Origin: Paenibacillus roseus
GTDB lineage: Bacteria; Bacillota; Bacilli; Paenibacillales; Paenibacillaceae
Direction: 5' to 3'
NCBI RefSeq assembly: GCF_016424485.1
Contig: NZ_JAELUP010000061.1
Span: forward strand, 62,001 to 126,000
Length of the DNA: 64,000 nucleotides
A program made the translations under genes and the position numbers. Below are positions 55,903-64,000 of this stretch, in pieces. Within the stretch, counting starts at the first letter, position 1. Each line of letters opens with the position of its first letter. The notes under the pieces were generated by a model that was given only the letters and a program-made list of their open reading frames with translations, searched no databases and was not told the DNA's origin.

Positions 55903-56913
55903 CTATGTCGTCCACTGATCATTTATGATGCCGACCAAATACCATTGCCCTCCAGCAGGCTGAAACACCAACCGCAAACTTCGCCAGTCCAATCCTGCAT
56001 ATTCGGGGTTGATCTCCTCAAAATGATATTCCACAATTATGGAGCCCGGATAGACTTTAGCCGCATTATTGATCATATTTCCGTGGAAAAGCTGCTGGTT
56101 GTAGCTGACTTGAGGCGCTTCCCGGTAGTCATGGGGATAAATAAATTCCTTATAGTAATCACTCAAGCTTAACTCGATATCCTCGCCTGAACCGTCATAA
56201 ATGCCCCAATTATAGACCTTATTTGCAATTCCCTGGCTGGCAAGCGCCTCCCGGCTTAAAACAGTATGCCGGGCTGCATCTACGTAAGTAAATGGGGAGA
56301 ATCGGACGCCCCTCTTCGGATCAACCTGATCAGCGAGGGCGTTGAAGTCCTGCGCTGCCAGTGCTCCCAGCACAGCAGCAGCCTGTTCCTCAATAAGCTC
56401 CTTTGCTTGCTCAGGTGAATGGGAGGCGATGGCGTAAGGCTCTGTCGTAATATAAATGATATTATGGTAAGATTCATAGGCGATCAAGCCGCCCAATGCT
56501 TCTGTAATTGTACGTACCGGTGCAAACAACCGACCTTGCGTTGCTTCTACTTTGGAATCCAGCTTTACCTTATTGCCATTCCATATCATTTCAGAGGTTC
56601 CGTTTGTAAGAGTGAGGGAATGGGATGCATAGTGGATCACAGCGGTTTGAGCCTGCTCGTCCCAGCGCAGAGAATACCCGGGCAAATCCATCGCTTTGAG
56701 AAACAGGCTGACTGGAACCATTGTCCGATTCTGCTCATTCACATAAGCGGTTGGCTCGCCGTCGGGATGCTGGTAAGCTTGTCCATTAATAATAAACTGA
56801 ATGATTTCGTCCTCATCAGCCAAACTGTCAGCAGATGCAGCAGCGGACCAGAATGGAAGCAGCAGAGTCCCCAGCAATAACATTGTGGCCCATTGTACAC
56901 TCGTCTTCAACAT
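55903..56913 (-). CDS. Secreted protein with copper-amine-oxidase-type stalk domain
   Basis: Exported protein of 336 residues. The ATG at 56913 follows GGAGGT by seven bases; a further upstream ATG at 56964 has no site. Residues 1-27 form a signal peptide (KTSVQWATMLLLGTLLLPFW, cleavage near ASADS). The stalk domain covers about 38-160 with MVPVSLFLKAM and LFAPVRTITEALGG. A C-terminal domain of about 170 residues (AKELIEEQAAAVLGALAAQD; ending FQPAGGQWYLVGIINDQW) looks like a SnoaL/NTF2-type or DUF fold; I cannot name it. Convergent with the exporter genes. Confidence 0.8.
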   Translation of the reverse strand: MLKTSVQWATMLLLGTLLLPFWSAAASADSLADEDEIIQFIINGQAYQHPDGEPTAYVNEQNRTMVPVSLFLKAMDLPGYSLRWDEQAQTAVIHYASHSLTLTNGTSEMIWNGNKVKLDSKVEATQGRLFAPVRTITEALGGLIAYESYHNIIYITTEPYAIASHSPEQAKELIEEQAAAVLGALAAQDFNALADQVDPKRGVRFSPFTYVDAARHTVLSREALASQGIANKVYNWGIYDGSGEDIELSLSDYYKEFIYPHDYREAPQVSYNQQLFHGNMINNAAKVYPGSIIVEYHFEEINPEYAGLDWRSLRLVFQPAGGQWYLVGIINDQWTT

Positions 56914-57128
56914 AAGATGACCTCCATATTCGATAGAATATCTTTTATAAAATGATATGTTCATAGTTACTATTTAAGACTGGTTTCTGAAAAATTAACA
57001 TGGACCATTATCCCTTTATCTTGCGGCTTGACTCAAGCAGAACTGTCAAGCACCAACTTTGGGTATTGGGATACGTGTGTTTATAAAAAATTTACGGGTA
57101 TTTATAAAAGATTTTAGTGATGAATGAT

Positions 57129-57157
57129 TTGCTTTCCTGTTTGGACTGTGATATGAT
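57129..57157 (+). promoter_or_regulatory. Promoter of cold-shock gene 2
   Basis: TTGCTT (57129-57134), 17-bp spacer, TATGAT (57152-57157). It implies a leader of about 135 nt, typical of cold-regulated csp mRNAs. Confidence 0.7.
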
Positions 57158-57297
57158 CAACTCAACATTAATAAAAGTGTAACCAATTCATGTATTGAAA
57201 AGGGTTAACATTTCTTGATGAAGCCTTTCTCAATATGTGAATTTTTGTTTATCGGCAAAAAATGAACATGTTAATTTTCAATTTGGAGGTTATCCAC

Positions 57298-57498
57298 ATG
57301 CAACAAGGTACAGTTAAATGGTTCAACGCAGAAAAAGGTTTTGGATTTATCGAAGTTGAAGGCGGAAGCGACGTATTCGTTCACTTCTCCGCAATCACAG
57401 GCGACGGTTTCAAAACTCTTGACGAAGGTCAACGCGTAGAATTCAACGTGGTACAAGGCAATCGCGGACCACAAGCAGAAAACGTAGTTAAACTGTAA
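57298..57498 (+). CDS. Cold-shock protein (CspA family), copy 2
   Basis: OB-fold RNA chaperone of 66 residues with intact RNP1 (KGFGFIE) and RNP2 (VFVHFS). The ATG at 57298 has GGAGGT ten bases upstream; in-frame ATGs at 57262 and 57268 lack one. It has a long AT-rich leader and its own terminator. Compared with copy 1 it differs mainly in the loop around residues 19-24 and in the C-terminal third. Confidence 0.96.
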   Translation: MQQGTVKWFNAEKGFGFIEVEGGSDVFVHFSAITGDGFKTLDEGQRVEFNVVQGNRGPQAENVVKL

Positions 57499-57517
57499 TA
57501 ACAGTTAACAACGGAAC

Positions 57518-57548
57518 GCCCTCATCCATCAGGATGGGGGCTTTTTTA
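57518..57548 (+). terminator. Intrinsic terminator of cold-shock gene 2
   Basis: GCCCTCATCC (57518-57527), short ATCA loop, GGATGGGGGC (57532-57541), then TTTTTT. The closing C is also base 1 of the 110-bp repeat. Confidence 0.92.
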
Positions 57549-57650
57549 AAAATATAAGAATTTATAAATTTTCTTTTTATAAATGGCTTCTATTTCTCCG
57601 CGAAACGAAGTTTTTGCCCGTCAAAGGACGGCAAAGCCGTTTACGCTTGA
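57541..57650. repeat. 110-bp noncoding repeat, copy A
   Basis: It aligns without gaps to 62986-63095 (97 of 110 identical by eye; bases 57601-57650 fully identical). The 50-bp core folds as an outer stem CGAAACG with CGTTTACG (one bulged A) and an inner stem TTGCCCGTC with GACGGCAA (one bulged C) around AAAG. It lies after a csp terminator and about 100 bp before the uvrB promoter. The rest of 57651-57749 shows no gene. Confidence 0.85.
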
Positions 57651-57749
57651 TGTAGAAGCAATATGATCATAGGTATAATTGTTAAAGACCTGGCAGCTTG
57701 CTTTCTGTTAGGTTTTTTGGCGTTTAAACAGAAATCCAGTAATCACCGA

Positions 57750-57778
57750 TTGCAACAACTGAACGGAAGCAGTATAAT
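57750..57778 (+). promoter_or_regulatory. Promoter of uvrBA
   Basis: TTGCAA (57750-57755), 17-bp spacer, perfect TATAAT (57773-57778). The leader to uvrB would be about 250 nt and shows no clear gene. Confidence 0.72.
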
Positions 57779-57785
57779 TATACGG

Positions 57786-57797
57786 GAACACATATTC
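57786..57797 (+). promoter_or_regulatory. LexA (SOS) box candidate at the uvrBA transcription start
   Basis: GAACACATATTC matches the Gram-positive SOS box GAAC-N4-GTTC with one mismatch and sits right at the expected +1, where LexA would block transcription. Confidence 0.55.
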
Positions 57798-58038
57798 TTA
57801 TTGATATACATGTCTAGCATTTTGGTTAGAATAAATATACAGTCTTACTAGATTACGTTTATGAATCCCGGCATTTGCGGTTGTGACATTTGCAGCAATG
57901 ATGCAAAGGGATATGACCAGCCATACGCATAACGTTCGCTGCCGCTGCCAAGAGCGGTTTTGGCCATTTACACTTGTGCGAAGCGCTGTACCCTGGTCCA
58001 AGGCCGGGCCAGTTGTTTTGCTTGGAAAGGGGAAAGTT

Positions 58039-60036
58039 ATGAGCGAATTGGAATTGTCGACCAGGAAATTCGAGCTGCTCTCTGAATATTCACCTCAGGG
58101 GGATCAGCCAAAGGCAATTGGAGGACTGGTCGCAGGGGTTCAACAAGACCAGAGGTACCAGACGCTGCTAGGGGCGACCGGAACGGGCAAGACCTACACC
58201 ATTGCAAATACAATTGCCCAGCTGAACCGGCCTACTCTGGTCATCGCGCACAATAAGACGCTGGCCGCTCAGCTTTGCAGCGAGTTCAAGGCGTTTTTTC
58301 CGAATAACGCAGTTGAATATTTTGTCAGCTACTATGATTACTACCAGCCGGAAGCTTACATTCCTTCCTCCGATACGTACATTGAGAAGGATTCCAGCAT
58401 CAATGACGAGATTGACAAGCTTCGCCACTCGGCAACGAGTTCTCTCTTTGAGCGCCGGGATGTCATCATTGTAGCGAGTGTCTCCTGTATTTACGGCCTC
58501 GGTTCGCCGTCCGAATACGGAAGTCTTGTGCTGTCCTTGCGCGTTGGAATGGAGAAATCCCGCAATGATATATTGCACAAGCTCGTCGATATCCAGTATC
58601 AGCGCAACGATATCAACTTTATTCGAGGTACATTCCGGGTGCGGGGAGATGTGATTGAGATTTTCCCGGTTGCCAACAATGAGAGGGCCATTCGGGTAGA
58701 ACTGTTCGGAGACGAGATTGAACGGATTACCGAAATTGATGTGCTGACTGGCGAAATTGTCGGCCAGCGTGAGCATGTTGCAATATTCCCTGCCTCTCAC
58801 TTCGTTACCCATGAGGATACGATGAAGAGAGCGCTAGTCAATATTGAACGGGAGCTTGAAGAAAGGCTGGCTGAATTCCGCGAGCAGGGAAAGCTGCTGG
58901 AAGCGCAGCGGCTGGAGCAGCGGACACGCTACGATATCGAGATGATGCAGGAGATGGGCTTCTGCTCAGGGATTGAGAACTATTCCGGCCCGCTGACTTT
59001 CCGGGAACGCGGTTCGACGCCGTATACCTTGCTTGATTTCTTCCCTGATGATATGCTCGTTGTCATTGATGAGTCTCATGTCACCCTGCCGCAAATTCGT
59101 GCGATGTATAACGGTGATCAGGCCCGTAAAAATGTGCTGGTGGATCATGGCTTTCGCTTGCCGTCGGCCAAGGACAACCGGCCGCTGCGGTTTGAGGAGT
59201 TCGAAGACAAGTTCAGCCAGGTCATCTTCGTCTCGGCTACGCCGGGACCGTATGAGCTTGAACATTGTCCGGTGATGACCGAGCAGATCATCCGGCCTAC
59301 CGGCTTGCTTGATCCGATTATTGAGCTTCGTCCGACGAAGGGGCAGATTGATGACCTGCTTGGGGAGATCAGAGAGCGTATGGCCAAGGATGAGCGGGTG
59401 CTGGTCACAACACTGACGAAGAAGATGGCCGAGGATTTGACCGACTATTTGAAGGAAGTTGGCATCAAGGTGCGCTACCTCCATTCCGATATTAAGACGC
59501 TGGAGCGGATGACCATCCTGCGCGATTTGCGGATCGGAACCTTCCATGTCCTTGTCGGCATTAACCTCTTGCGAGAAGGACTCGATTTGCCGGAGGTATC
59601 GCTGGTTGCGATACTTGATGCGGACAAGGAAGGCTTCCTGCGCTCGGATCGTTCGCTTATCCAGACGATCGGACGGGCTGCGAGGAATAGCCGCGGACGT
59701 GTCATCATGTATGGCGATAAAGTCACCGACTCGATGGGCCGTGCGATCCGTGAGACGGAGCGCCGTCGCGAAATTCAGATCGCGTATAACGAGAAGCATG
59801 GGATTCAGCCTCAGACGATCCGCAAACGCGTATATGATGTCATCGAGGCCACCAAGGTTGCGGAGCAGAAGGCGGATTACATGACGGACGGCAAGCTTGG
59901 CAAAATGTCGAAGAAAGACCGCCAGACGCTCATTCAGCGTCTGGAAGGGGAAATGAAGGAAGCTGCTAAAAACCTGCAGTTTGAACGCGCGGCAGAGCTT
60001 CGCGATGCCCTGCTGGAATTGAAAGCGGAAGGATAG
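58039..60036 (+). CDS. uvrB: Excinuclease ABC subunit B
   Basis: Damage-verifying helicase of nucleotide excision repair: loaded by UvrA, it opens the strand and recruits UvrC. It has 665 residues. Walker A GATGTGKT at 45-52, the beta-hairpin that grips DNA ([20 protein letters not shown], about 95-114), DESH, and helicase motif [10 protein letters not shown]; the C-terminal UVR domain (about 625-660) binds UvrC. The ATG at 58039 has GGAAAGGGGAAAG upstream; in-frame earlier GTG/ATG codons have no site. uvrA follows after 18 bp. Confidence 0.98.
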   Translation: MSELELSTRKFELLSEYSPQGDQPKAIGGLVAGVQQDQRYQTLLGATGTGKTYTIANTIAQLNRPTLVIAHNKTLAAQLCSEFKAFFPNNAVEYFVSYYDYYQPEAYIPSSDTYIEKDSSINDEIDKLRHSATSSLFERRDVIIVASVSCIYGLGSPSEYGSLVLSLRVGMEKSRNDILHKLVDIQYQRNDINFIRGTFRVRGDVIEIFPVANNERAIRVELFGDEIERITEIDVLTGEIVGQREHVAIFPASHFVTHEDTMKRALVNIERELEERLAEFREQGKLLEAQRLEQRTRYDIEMMQEMGFCSGIENYSGPLTFRERGSTPYTLLDFFPDDMLVVIDESHVTLPQIRAMYNGDQARKNVLVDHGFRLPSAKDNRPLRFEEFEDKFSQVIFVSATPGPYELEHCPVMTEQIIRPTGLLDPIIELRPTKGQIDDLLGEIRERMAKDERVLVTTLTKKMAEDLTDYLKEVGIKVRYLHSDIKTLERMTILRDLRIGTFHVLVGINLLREGLDLPEVSLVAILDADKEGFLRSDRSLIQTIGRAARNSRGRVIMYGDKVTDSMGRAIRETERRREIQIAYNEKHGIQPQTIRKRVYDVIEATKVAEQKADYMTDGKLGKMSKKDRQTLIQRLEGEMKEAAKNLQFERAAELRDALLELKAEG

Positions 60037-60054
60037 AAAGGGAGGGAAACAGCT

Positions 60055-62937
60055 TTGGCTAGCGATCAAATCGTTATTAAGGGCGCACGCGCCCACAACC
60101 TTAAAAATATTGATGTCACGATTCCCCGTGACAAATTTGTTGTGCTGACGGGGCTGAGCGGGTCCGGCAAGTCCTCGCTCGCCTTTGATACGATTTACGC
60201 GGAGGGCCAGCGCCGCTACGTGGAGTCTCTCTCGGCCTATGCCAGGCAATTTCTGGGCCAAATGGAGAAGCCGGATTTGGACTCCATTGACGGGTTGTCG
60301 CCAGCAATCTCTATTGACCAGAAGACAACCAGCCGCAACCCCCGTTCCACTGTCGGAACCGTAACGGAGATTTACGACTACTTGCGGCTTTTGTTTGCCC
60401 GGGTCGGCAAGCCGCATTGTCCAGATCATGGGATTGAGATTACTTCGCAAACGGTGGAGCAGATGGTAGACCGGATTATGGAATATGAAGAGCGTACACG
60501 TCTGCAAATTCTCGCCCCGGTTGTATCCGGGCGCAAGGGTGAACATACGAAGCTGCTGGCAGATATCCAGAAGCAAGGGTTTGTGCGCGTCCGGGTAAAT
60601 GGCGATCTGCGCGATTTGAGCGAGAAGATCGAGCTGGAGAAGAACAAGAAGCATAACATTGAAGTCGTGGTTGACCGGATCGTCATTAAGGACGATGTCC
60701 AGACCCGTCTTGCGGACTCGCTGGAGACAGCTTTGAAGCTTGGGGAAGGAAGGGTCATTGTCGATATTATCGACAAAGAGGAGCTGTTGTTCAGCTCCAG
60801 CTTGTCCTGCCCGGAGTGCGGATTCAGTATTGAAGAACTGGCCCCGCGCATGTTCTCGTTTAACAGCCCGTACGGGGCATGTCCAGAATGTGACGGGCTC
60901 GGAGCCAAAATGATCGTCGATCCCGAATTGCTCGTGCCGAATGCGGGCAAGTCGATAGACGAGGGCGCTTTTGAAGCTTGGGCAGGCAGCACCTCCAACT
61001 ACTATCCTCAGTTTTTGGATGCAGTGTGCAGCCATTACGGTATCCCGAAGGATAAGCCTATCAGTGAGCTGAGCCAGGAGCAGATGAAGAAGCTGCTCTA
61101 CGGTACAGGCGGAGAACGGGTGAAATTCCGCTATGAAAATGATTTCGGCCAGTCCAAGGAAGCCTATGTCCCGTTCGAAGGGATCGTCCATAACCTGGAA
61201 CGACGCTACCGGGATACGGCTTCAGAAGGCATTCGCGAGTACATTGAGGCTTATATGAGCGCCAAGCCTTGCGTCGGCTGCAAAGGGCAGCGTCTGCGCA
61301 AGGAGACGCTGGCGGTTACGGTAGGCAGCAACAACATTTCCTATGTGACATCCTTGTCTATCGGGGGAGCCCAGCAGTTCTTCCAGGAGTTAAGCTTGAA
61401 TGAGAAGGATACCAAAATCGCTAATCTTATTTTGAAAGAAATTAACGGTCGCCTCGGCTTTCTCGTCAATGTCGGCCTTGAATATTTGACGCTTAGCCGC
61501 GCAGCGGGCACCTTGTCCGGCGGTGAAGCTCAGCGTATCCGTCTGGCTACACAAATCGGCTCCAGTCTGATGGGCGTACTGTATATTCTCGACGAGCCAA
61601 GCATTGGACTGCATCAACGGGATAATGACCGGTTGATCCAGACGCTGGAGCATATGCGCAACTTGGGCAATACGCTCATCGTAGTTGAACATGACGAGGA
61701 CACGATGCTTGCTGCCGACTACATTATTGATATTGGACCGGGTGCGGGTATTCATGGCGGACAGGTCGTTGCACAGGGTACGCCTGCGGAGATCATGGCT
61801 GATGAGAATTCCCTGACCGGTCGCTATTTGAGCGGACGGCAATTTATTCCGGTTCCGCTGTCGCGTCGCGCAACAGGTGAGAAGTGGCTGGAAGTGCGCG
61901 GAGCCAAAGAGAATAACCTTCGCAATTTGAATGTAAAAATTCCACTGGGCGTATTCACTGCTGTAACGGGAGTTTCCGGTTCGGGAAAATCGACGTTGGT
62001 CAACGAGATTTTGTACAAGACGCTTGCCCGCGATCTGAACAAAGCCAAGACTCGTCCGGGCGCACACAAAGAGATTCGCGGTTTGGAGCATATCGATAAA
62101 GTGATTGATATTGACCAATCGCCAATCGGGCGGACGCCGCGTTCCAATCCGGCGACCTATACCGGTGTATTCGATGATATCCGTGATGTATTCTCGGCTA
62201 CAAATGAGTCCAAGGTACGCGGCTACAAGAAGGGGCGTTTCAGTTTCAATGTAAAGGGCGGACGCTGCGAGGCTTGCCGTGGTGACGGCATTATCAAGAT
62301 TGAGATGCACTTCCTGCCGGATGTCTATGTCCCTTGTGAAATTTGCAAAGGCAGCCGTTACAATCGGGAGACGCTCGAAGTCAAATACAAAGGAAAAAGC
62401 ATTGCGGAAGTGCTGGAGATGACAATTGAAGATGCCGTTGATTTCTTCAAAAACATCCCGCGCATCCACCGGAAGATGCAGACGCTCTTCGATGTCGGTC
62501 TCGGCTATATGAAGCTGGGGCAGCCTGCTACCACATTATCAGGCGGTGAGGCACAGCGCGTGAAGCTCGCGGCTGAACTGTATCGCCGCAGCACAGGCAA
62601 GACGATGTACATTCTCGATGAGCCGACCACAGGTCTGCATGTCGATGATATCGACCGTTTGCTCGTCGTGTTGCACCGATTGGTGGAATCCGGTGAGAGT
62701 GTGCTTGTTATTGAGCATAATCTGGACGTCATCAAAACGGCCGACTACCTCATTGATCTCGGTCCCGAGGGCGGCAGCGGCGGCGGCTCGCTCGTTGCGG
62801 CCGGGACGCCAGAGGAATTGGTGAAGGTGGAGGCTTCCTATACCGGACGTTATTTGAAGCCGGTTTTGGAGCGTGACCGCGAGCGCACCGAGCAGCGCAA
62901 TGTGAAGGACGGCGTGGCAGCAGGGGCTGAAGCGTAA
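60055..62937 (+). CDS. uvrA: Excinuclease ABC subunit A
   Basis: Dimeric ATPase that finds bulky DNA lesions and loads UvrB. The 960-residue protein has two ABC modules: Walker [10 protein letters not shown] (about 32-40) and GVSGSGKST (about 640-648), signatures [12 protein letters not shown] and [12 protein letters not shown], and the zinc modules [10 protein letters not shown] and [16 protein letters not shown]. The start is TTG after AAAGGGAGGG. It is co-transcribed with uvrB and likely SOS-induced. The C-terminal tail is short and charged. Confidence 0.98.
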   Translation: MASDQIVIKGARAHNLKNIDVTIPRDKFVVLTGLSGSGKSSLAFDTIYAEGQRRYVESLSAYARQFLGQMEKPDLDSIDGLSPAISIDQKTTSRNPRSTVGTVTEIYDYLRLLFARVGKPHCPDHGIEITSQTVEQMVDRIMEYEERTRLQILAPVVSGRKGEHTKLLADIQKQGFVRVRVNGDLRDLSEKIELEKNKKHNIEVVVDRIVIKDDVQTRLADSLETALKLGEGRVIVDIIDKEELLFSSSLSCPECGFSIEELAPRMFSFNSPYGACPECDGLGAKMIVDPELLVPNAGKSIDEGAFEAWAGSTSNYYPQFLDAVCSHYGIPKDKPISELSQEQMKKLLYGTGGERVKFRYENDFGQSKEAYVPFEGIVHNLERRYRDTASEGIREYIEAYMSAKPCVGCKGQRLRKETLAVTVGSNNISYVTSLSIGGAQQFFQELSLNEKDTKIANLILKEINGRLGFLVNVGLEYLTLSRAAGTLSGGEAQRIRLATQIGSSLMGVLYILDEPSIGLHQRDNDRLIQTLEHMRNLGNTLIVVEHDEDTMLAADYIIDIGPGAGIHGGQVVAQGTPAEIMADENSLTGRYLSGRQFIPVPLSRRATGEKWLEVRGAKENNLRNLNVKIPLGVFTAVTGVSGSGKSTLVNEILYKTLARDLNKAKTRPGAHKEIRGLEHIDKVIDIDQSPIGRTPRSNPATYTGVFDDIRDVFSATNESKVRGYKKGRFSFNVKGGRCEACRGDGIIKIEMHFLPDVYVPCEICKGSRYNRETLEVKYKGKSIAEVLEMTIEDAVDFFKNIPRIHRKMQTLFDVGLGYMKLGQPATTLSGGEAQRVKLAAELYRRSTGKTMYILDEPTTGLHVDDIDRLLVVLHRLVESGESVLVIEHNLDVIKTADYLIDLGPEGGSGGGSLVAAGTPEELVKVEASYTGRYLKPVLERDRERTEQRNVKDGVAAGAEA

Positions 62938-62956
62938 CGAAATAACGGATATGAAA

Positions 62957-62992
62957 GAGGATTTCGGGATACGCCCCGGAGTCCTCTTTTTT
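62957..62992 (+). terminator. Intrinsic terminator of uvrBA
   Basis: GAGGATTTCGGG (62957-62968) pairs with 62975-62986 (two G-T pairs), then TTTTTT. The closing C is base 1 of the second 110-bp repeat. Confidence 0.9.
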
Positions 62993-63095
62993 AAAAATAT
63001 AAGCATTTATAAAGTTCCCTTTGTAAATGAGCTTATATTTCACCACGAAACGAAGTTTTTGCCCGTCAAAGGACGGCAAAGCCGTTTACGCTTGA
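62986..63095. repeat. 110-bp noncoding repeat, copy B
   Basis: Second copy of the element at 57541-57650; the 50-bp core (63046-63095) is identical. It starts at the last base of the uvrA terminator stem and ends about 114 bp before the next promoter. The stretch 63096-63208 shows nothing else recognisable. Confidence 0.85.
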
Positions 63096-63208
63096 ATCAG
63101 TTGTGGTAATAAATGCTGGAAGGGATGGACACGTTATATGTACGGATGCGATGGAGAATCCTTTTTATCGAAAACTCATTCTCATATTGAGTTATTTTTC
63201 TTGATCCC

Positions 63209-63238
63209 TTGTTATCGTTTATAATTTTTGTTTATAAT
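63209..63238 (+). promoter_or_regulatory. Promoter candidate for the small membrane protein
   Basis: TTGTTA (63209-63214), 18-bp spacer, TATAAT (63233-63238). A leader of about 100 nt follows. Confidence 0.6.
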
Positions 63239-63342
63239 TGGTGACAAAGTTGTTAAAGTTCTAAATTCGTACTTGCATCGTGCGAAGGTACAGGCTAACA
63301 TAGAATAATAATAGGATACGTGTGATAAAAAGGAGGTCCCTC

Positions 63343-63552
63343 ATGTTTTTCCTAGCAGAAGAGCAAGCAGCAGCCAGCACATTTGAACCGTTTGATATTA
63401 TTATGTTGCTGTTTACAGTCATTATCTTCATTGGGCTAATCCGTCTTGTAATGGCTCGTCCAAGGAAGAATTTGTTCGCGATCGGATTTACTCTTGTAGC
63501 CTTGATTACTTTCCTGGTTGTAGATTTCATCATGATTACCCAGACTTGGTAA
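63343..63552 (+). CDS. Small two-helix membrane protein (possibly DUF2759-like)
   Basis: Protein of 69 residues. The ATG at 63343 follows AAAGGAGGT; in-frame upstream codons are excluded. After an acidic N-terminus (LAEEQAAAST) two membrane segments (about 20-38 and 50-66) flank a short basic loop (ARPRKN). The shape and the KNLFAIGF-like loop recall DUF2759 proteins of Bacillaceae, but similarity by eye is weak. Function unknown. Confidence 0.65.
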   Translation: MFFLAEEQAAASTFEPFDIIMLLFTVIIFIGLIRLVMARPRKNLFAIGFTLVALITFLVVDFIMITQTW

Positions 63553-63623
63553 TCTAACGCATTTTTGCTTACATAGCAGCGCTAACATCTTGCTGCCCGG
63601 GCAGAGTCTGACTGACTCCCGCC

Positions 63624-63669
63624 AAAAACATAAACCCCGCTTACAACTTGTAAGCGGGGTTTATGTTTT
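63624..63669. terminator. Bidirectional intrinsic terminator
   Basis: AAACATAAACCCCGCTTACA and its complement form a perfect stem of about 20 bp between convergent genes, with A-rich left and T-rich right flanks. Confidence 0.93.
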
Positions 63670-63735
63670 ATAGGCCTAATCATTTATGCAATCAAATATC
63701 TTGTCAGTAAACTATAGCTCACCAACTATCCTTGC

Positions 63736-64000
63736 TTATACCCACCACATTTCCCCGAGCGGCTCACGAATCAGCACTTGCTTGAGGTTTTCAACGGCTT
63801 TGGTAAAGCCTTCTTCAACAGACATCAGGCCATCCTCATGCTCAATGCTGACTACATAGTCATAGCCGACGAGCCGTAGAGCACTAATGATGTCTGCCCA
63901 TGTTTTCAGGTCATGCCCGAAGCCTACGCTTCTGAACTGCCAAGCGCGGTCCAGCATTTGTGTATAGGATTGCATGTCGGTTACACCGTGATAGTTCACA
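63736..64000 (-). CDS. Sugar phosphate isomerase/epimerase-like protein, 3' part only
   Basis: The gene reads on the minus strand and continues past the window end; 88 codons of its C-terminus are visible. The sequence SVGFGHDLKTWADIISALRL followed by GYDYVVSIEHED matches the last strands of the xylose-isomerase-like TIM barrel, where the H-D and S-I-E-H-E-D residues bind metal. A substrate cannot be assigned from this fragment. Confidence 0.8.
   Translation of the reverse strand, partial: VNYHGVTDMQSYTQMLDRAWQFRSVGFGHDLKTWADIISALRLVGYDYVVSIEHEDGLMSVEEGFTKAVENLKQVLIREPLGEMWWV

Noticed and set aside
57600..57660. Repeat core as a cyclic-di-GMP or other known riboswitch
   Set aside because: It shares a GACGGCAAAGCC-like phrase with such RNAs, but the remaining conserved parts and overall size do not fit, and it lies upstream of the next promoter.
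58966..61191. 741-codon open frame antisense to uvrB-uvrA
   Set aside because: It crosses the boundary of two conserved genes on the other strand; codon-bias shadow.

Overview
The window comes from a low-to-moderate-GC, endospore-forming, peritrichously flagellated Firmicute that most resembles Paenibacillus or a close relative. The evidence is an alpha/beta-type small acid-soluble spore protein, a degS-degU pair next to the comF operon, the Gram-positive flgM-to-fliT flagellar block with fliW and csrA before hag, S-layer-homology surface proteins, secreted proteins with copper-amine-oxidase-type stalk domains, and the order hpf-secA-prfB. This is inference from gene content; no rRNA gene is present to place the organism. 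I saw no tRNA, rRNA, CRISPR array or complete insertion sequence.

Layout. 1-2.5 kb: two secreted or anchored proteins of unknown role (the first cut by the window edge) and a spore protein gene. 2.58-11.2 kb: metK, a giant Ig-like/SLH surface protein and a secreted phosphodiester-glycosidase-like protein. 11.3-17.5 kb: degS-degU, a decayed SUKH-type gene, a small membrane protein and comFA-comFC. 17.7-27.1 kb: flagellar late genes (yvyF, flgM, flgN, flgK, flgL, yviE, fliW, csrA, hag, flaG, fliD, fliS, fliT), with recognisable sigma-D promoters before flgM and hag. 27.2-36.4 kb: a cold-shock gene, a giant secreted protein with one dockerin-like calcium loop, hpf, secA and prfB with its programmed frameshift. 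36.7-45.9 kb: a YitT-type membrane protein and an uninterrupted argCJBDFGH cluster behind a promoter whose -10 is covered by an ARG-box-like operator. 46.1-49.6 kb: an AT-rich, oppositely oriented ABC transporter module beside a transposition-ATPase remnant. 49.6-56.9 kb: an MMPL exporter, a BmrC/BmrD-like heterodimeric multidrug ABC exporter and a stalk-domain lipoprotein-like or secreted protein. 57.1-64 kb: a second cold-shock gene, uvrB-uvrA behind a promoter with a LexA-like box, a tiny membrane protein and the end of a sugar-isomerase-like gene.

How the genes work together. DegS-DegU, FlgM and FliW-CsrA are three regulatory layers acting on motility, competence and exoprotein production, and their genes surround their likely targets. 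The hag leader carries a textbook CsrA hairpin plus a GGA-containing Shine-Dalgarno, so the FliW-CsrA-flagellin partner switch is probably intact. All steps from N-acetylglutamate to arginine after the first acetylation are in one transcription-ready block.

The most unusual signal is a 110-bp noncoding repeat in two copies, 57541-57650 and 62986-63095. The last 50 bp are identical and can fold, and each copy starts exactly at the last base of a terminator stem, one before and one after uvrBA. Other points worth attention are the promoter-then-terminator arrangements in front of metK and comFA, the ARG box on the arg promoter, a leader ORF before the AT-rich ABC module, and the SUKH gene apparently broken by single-base losses.
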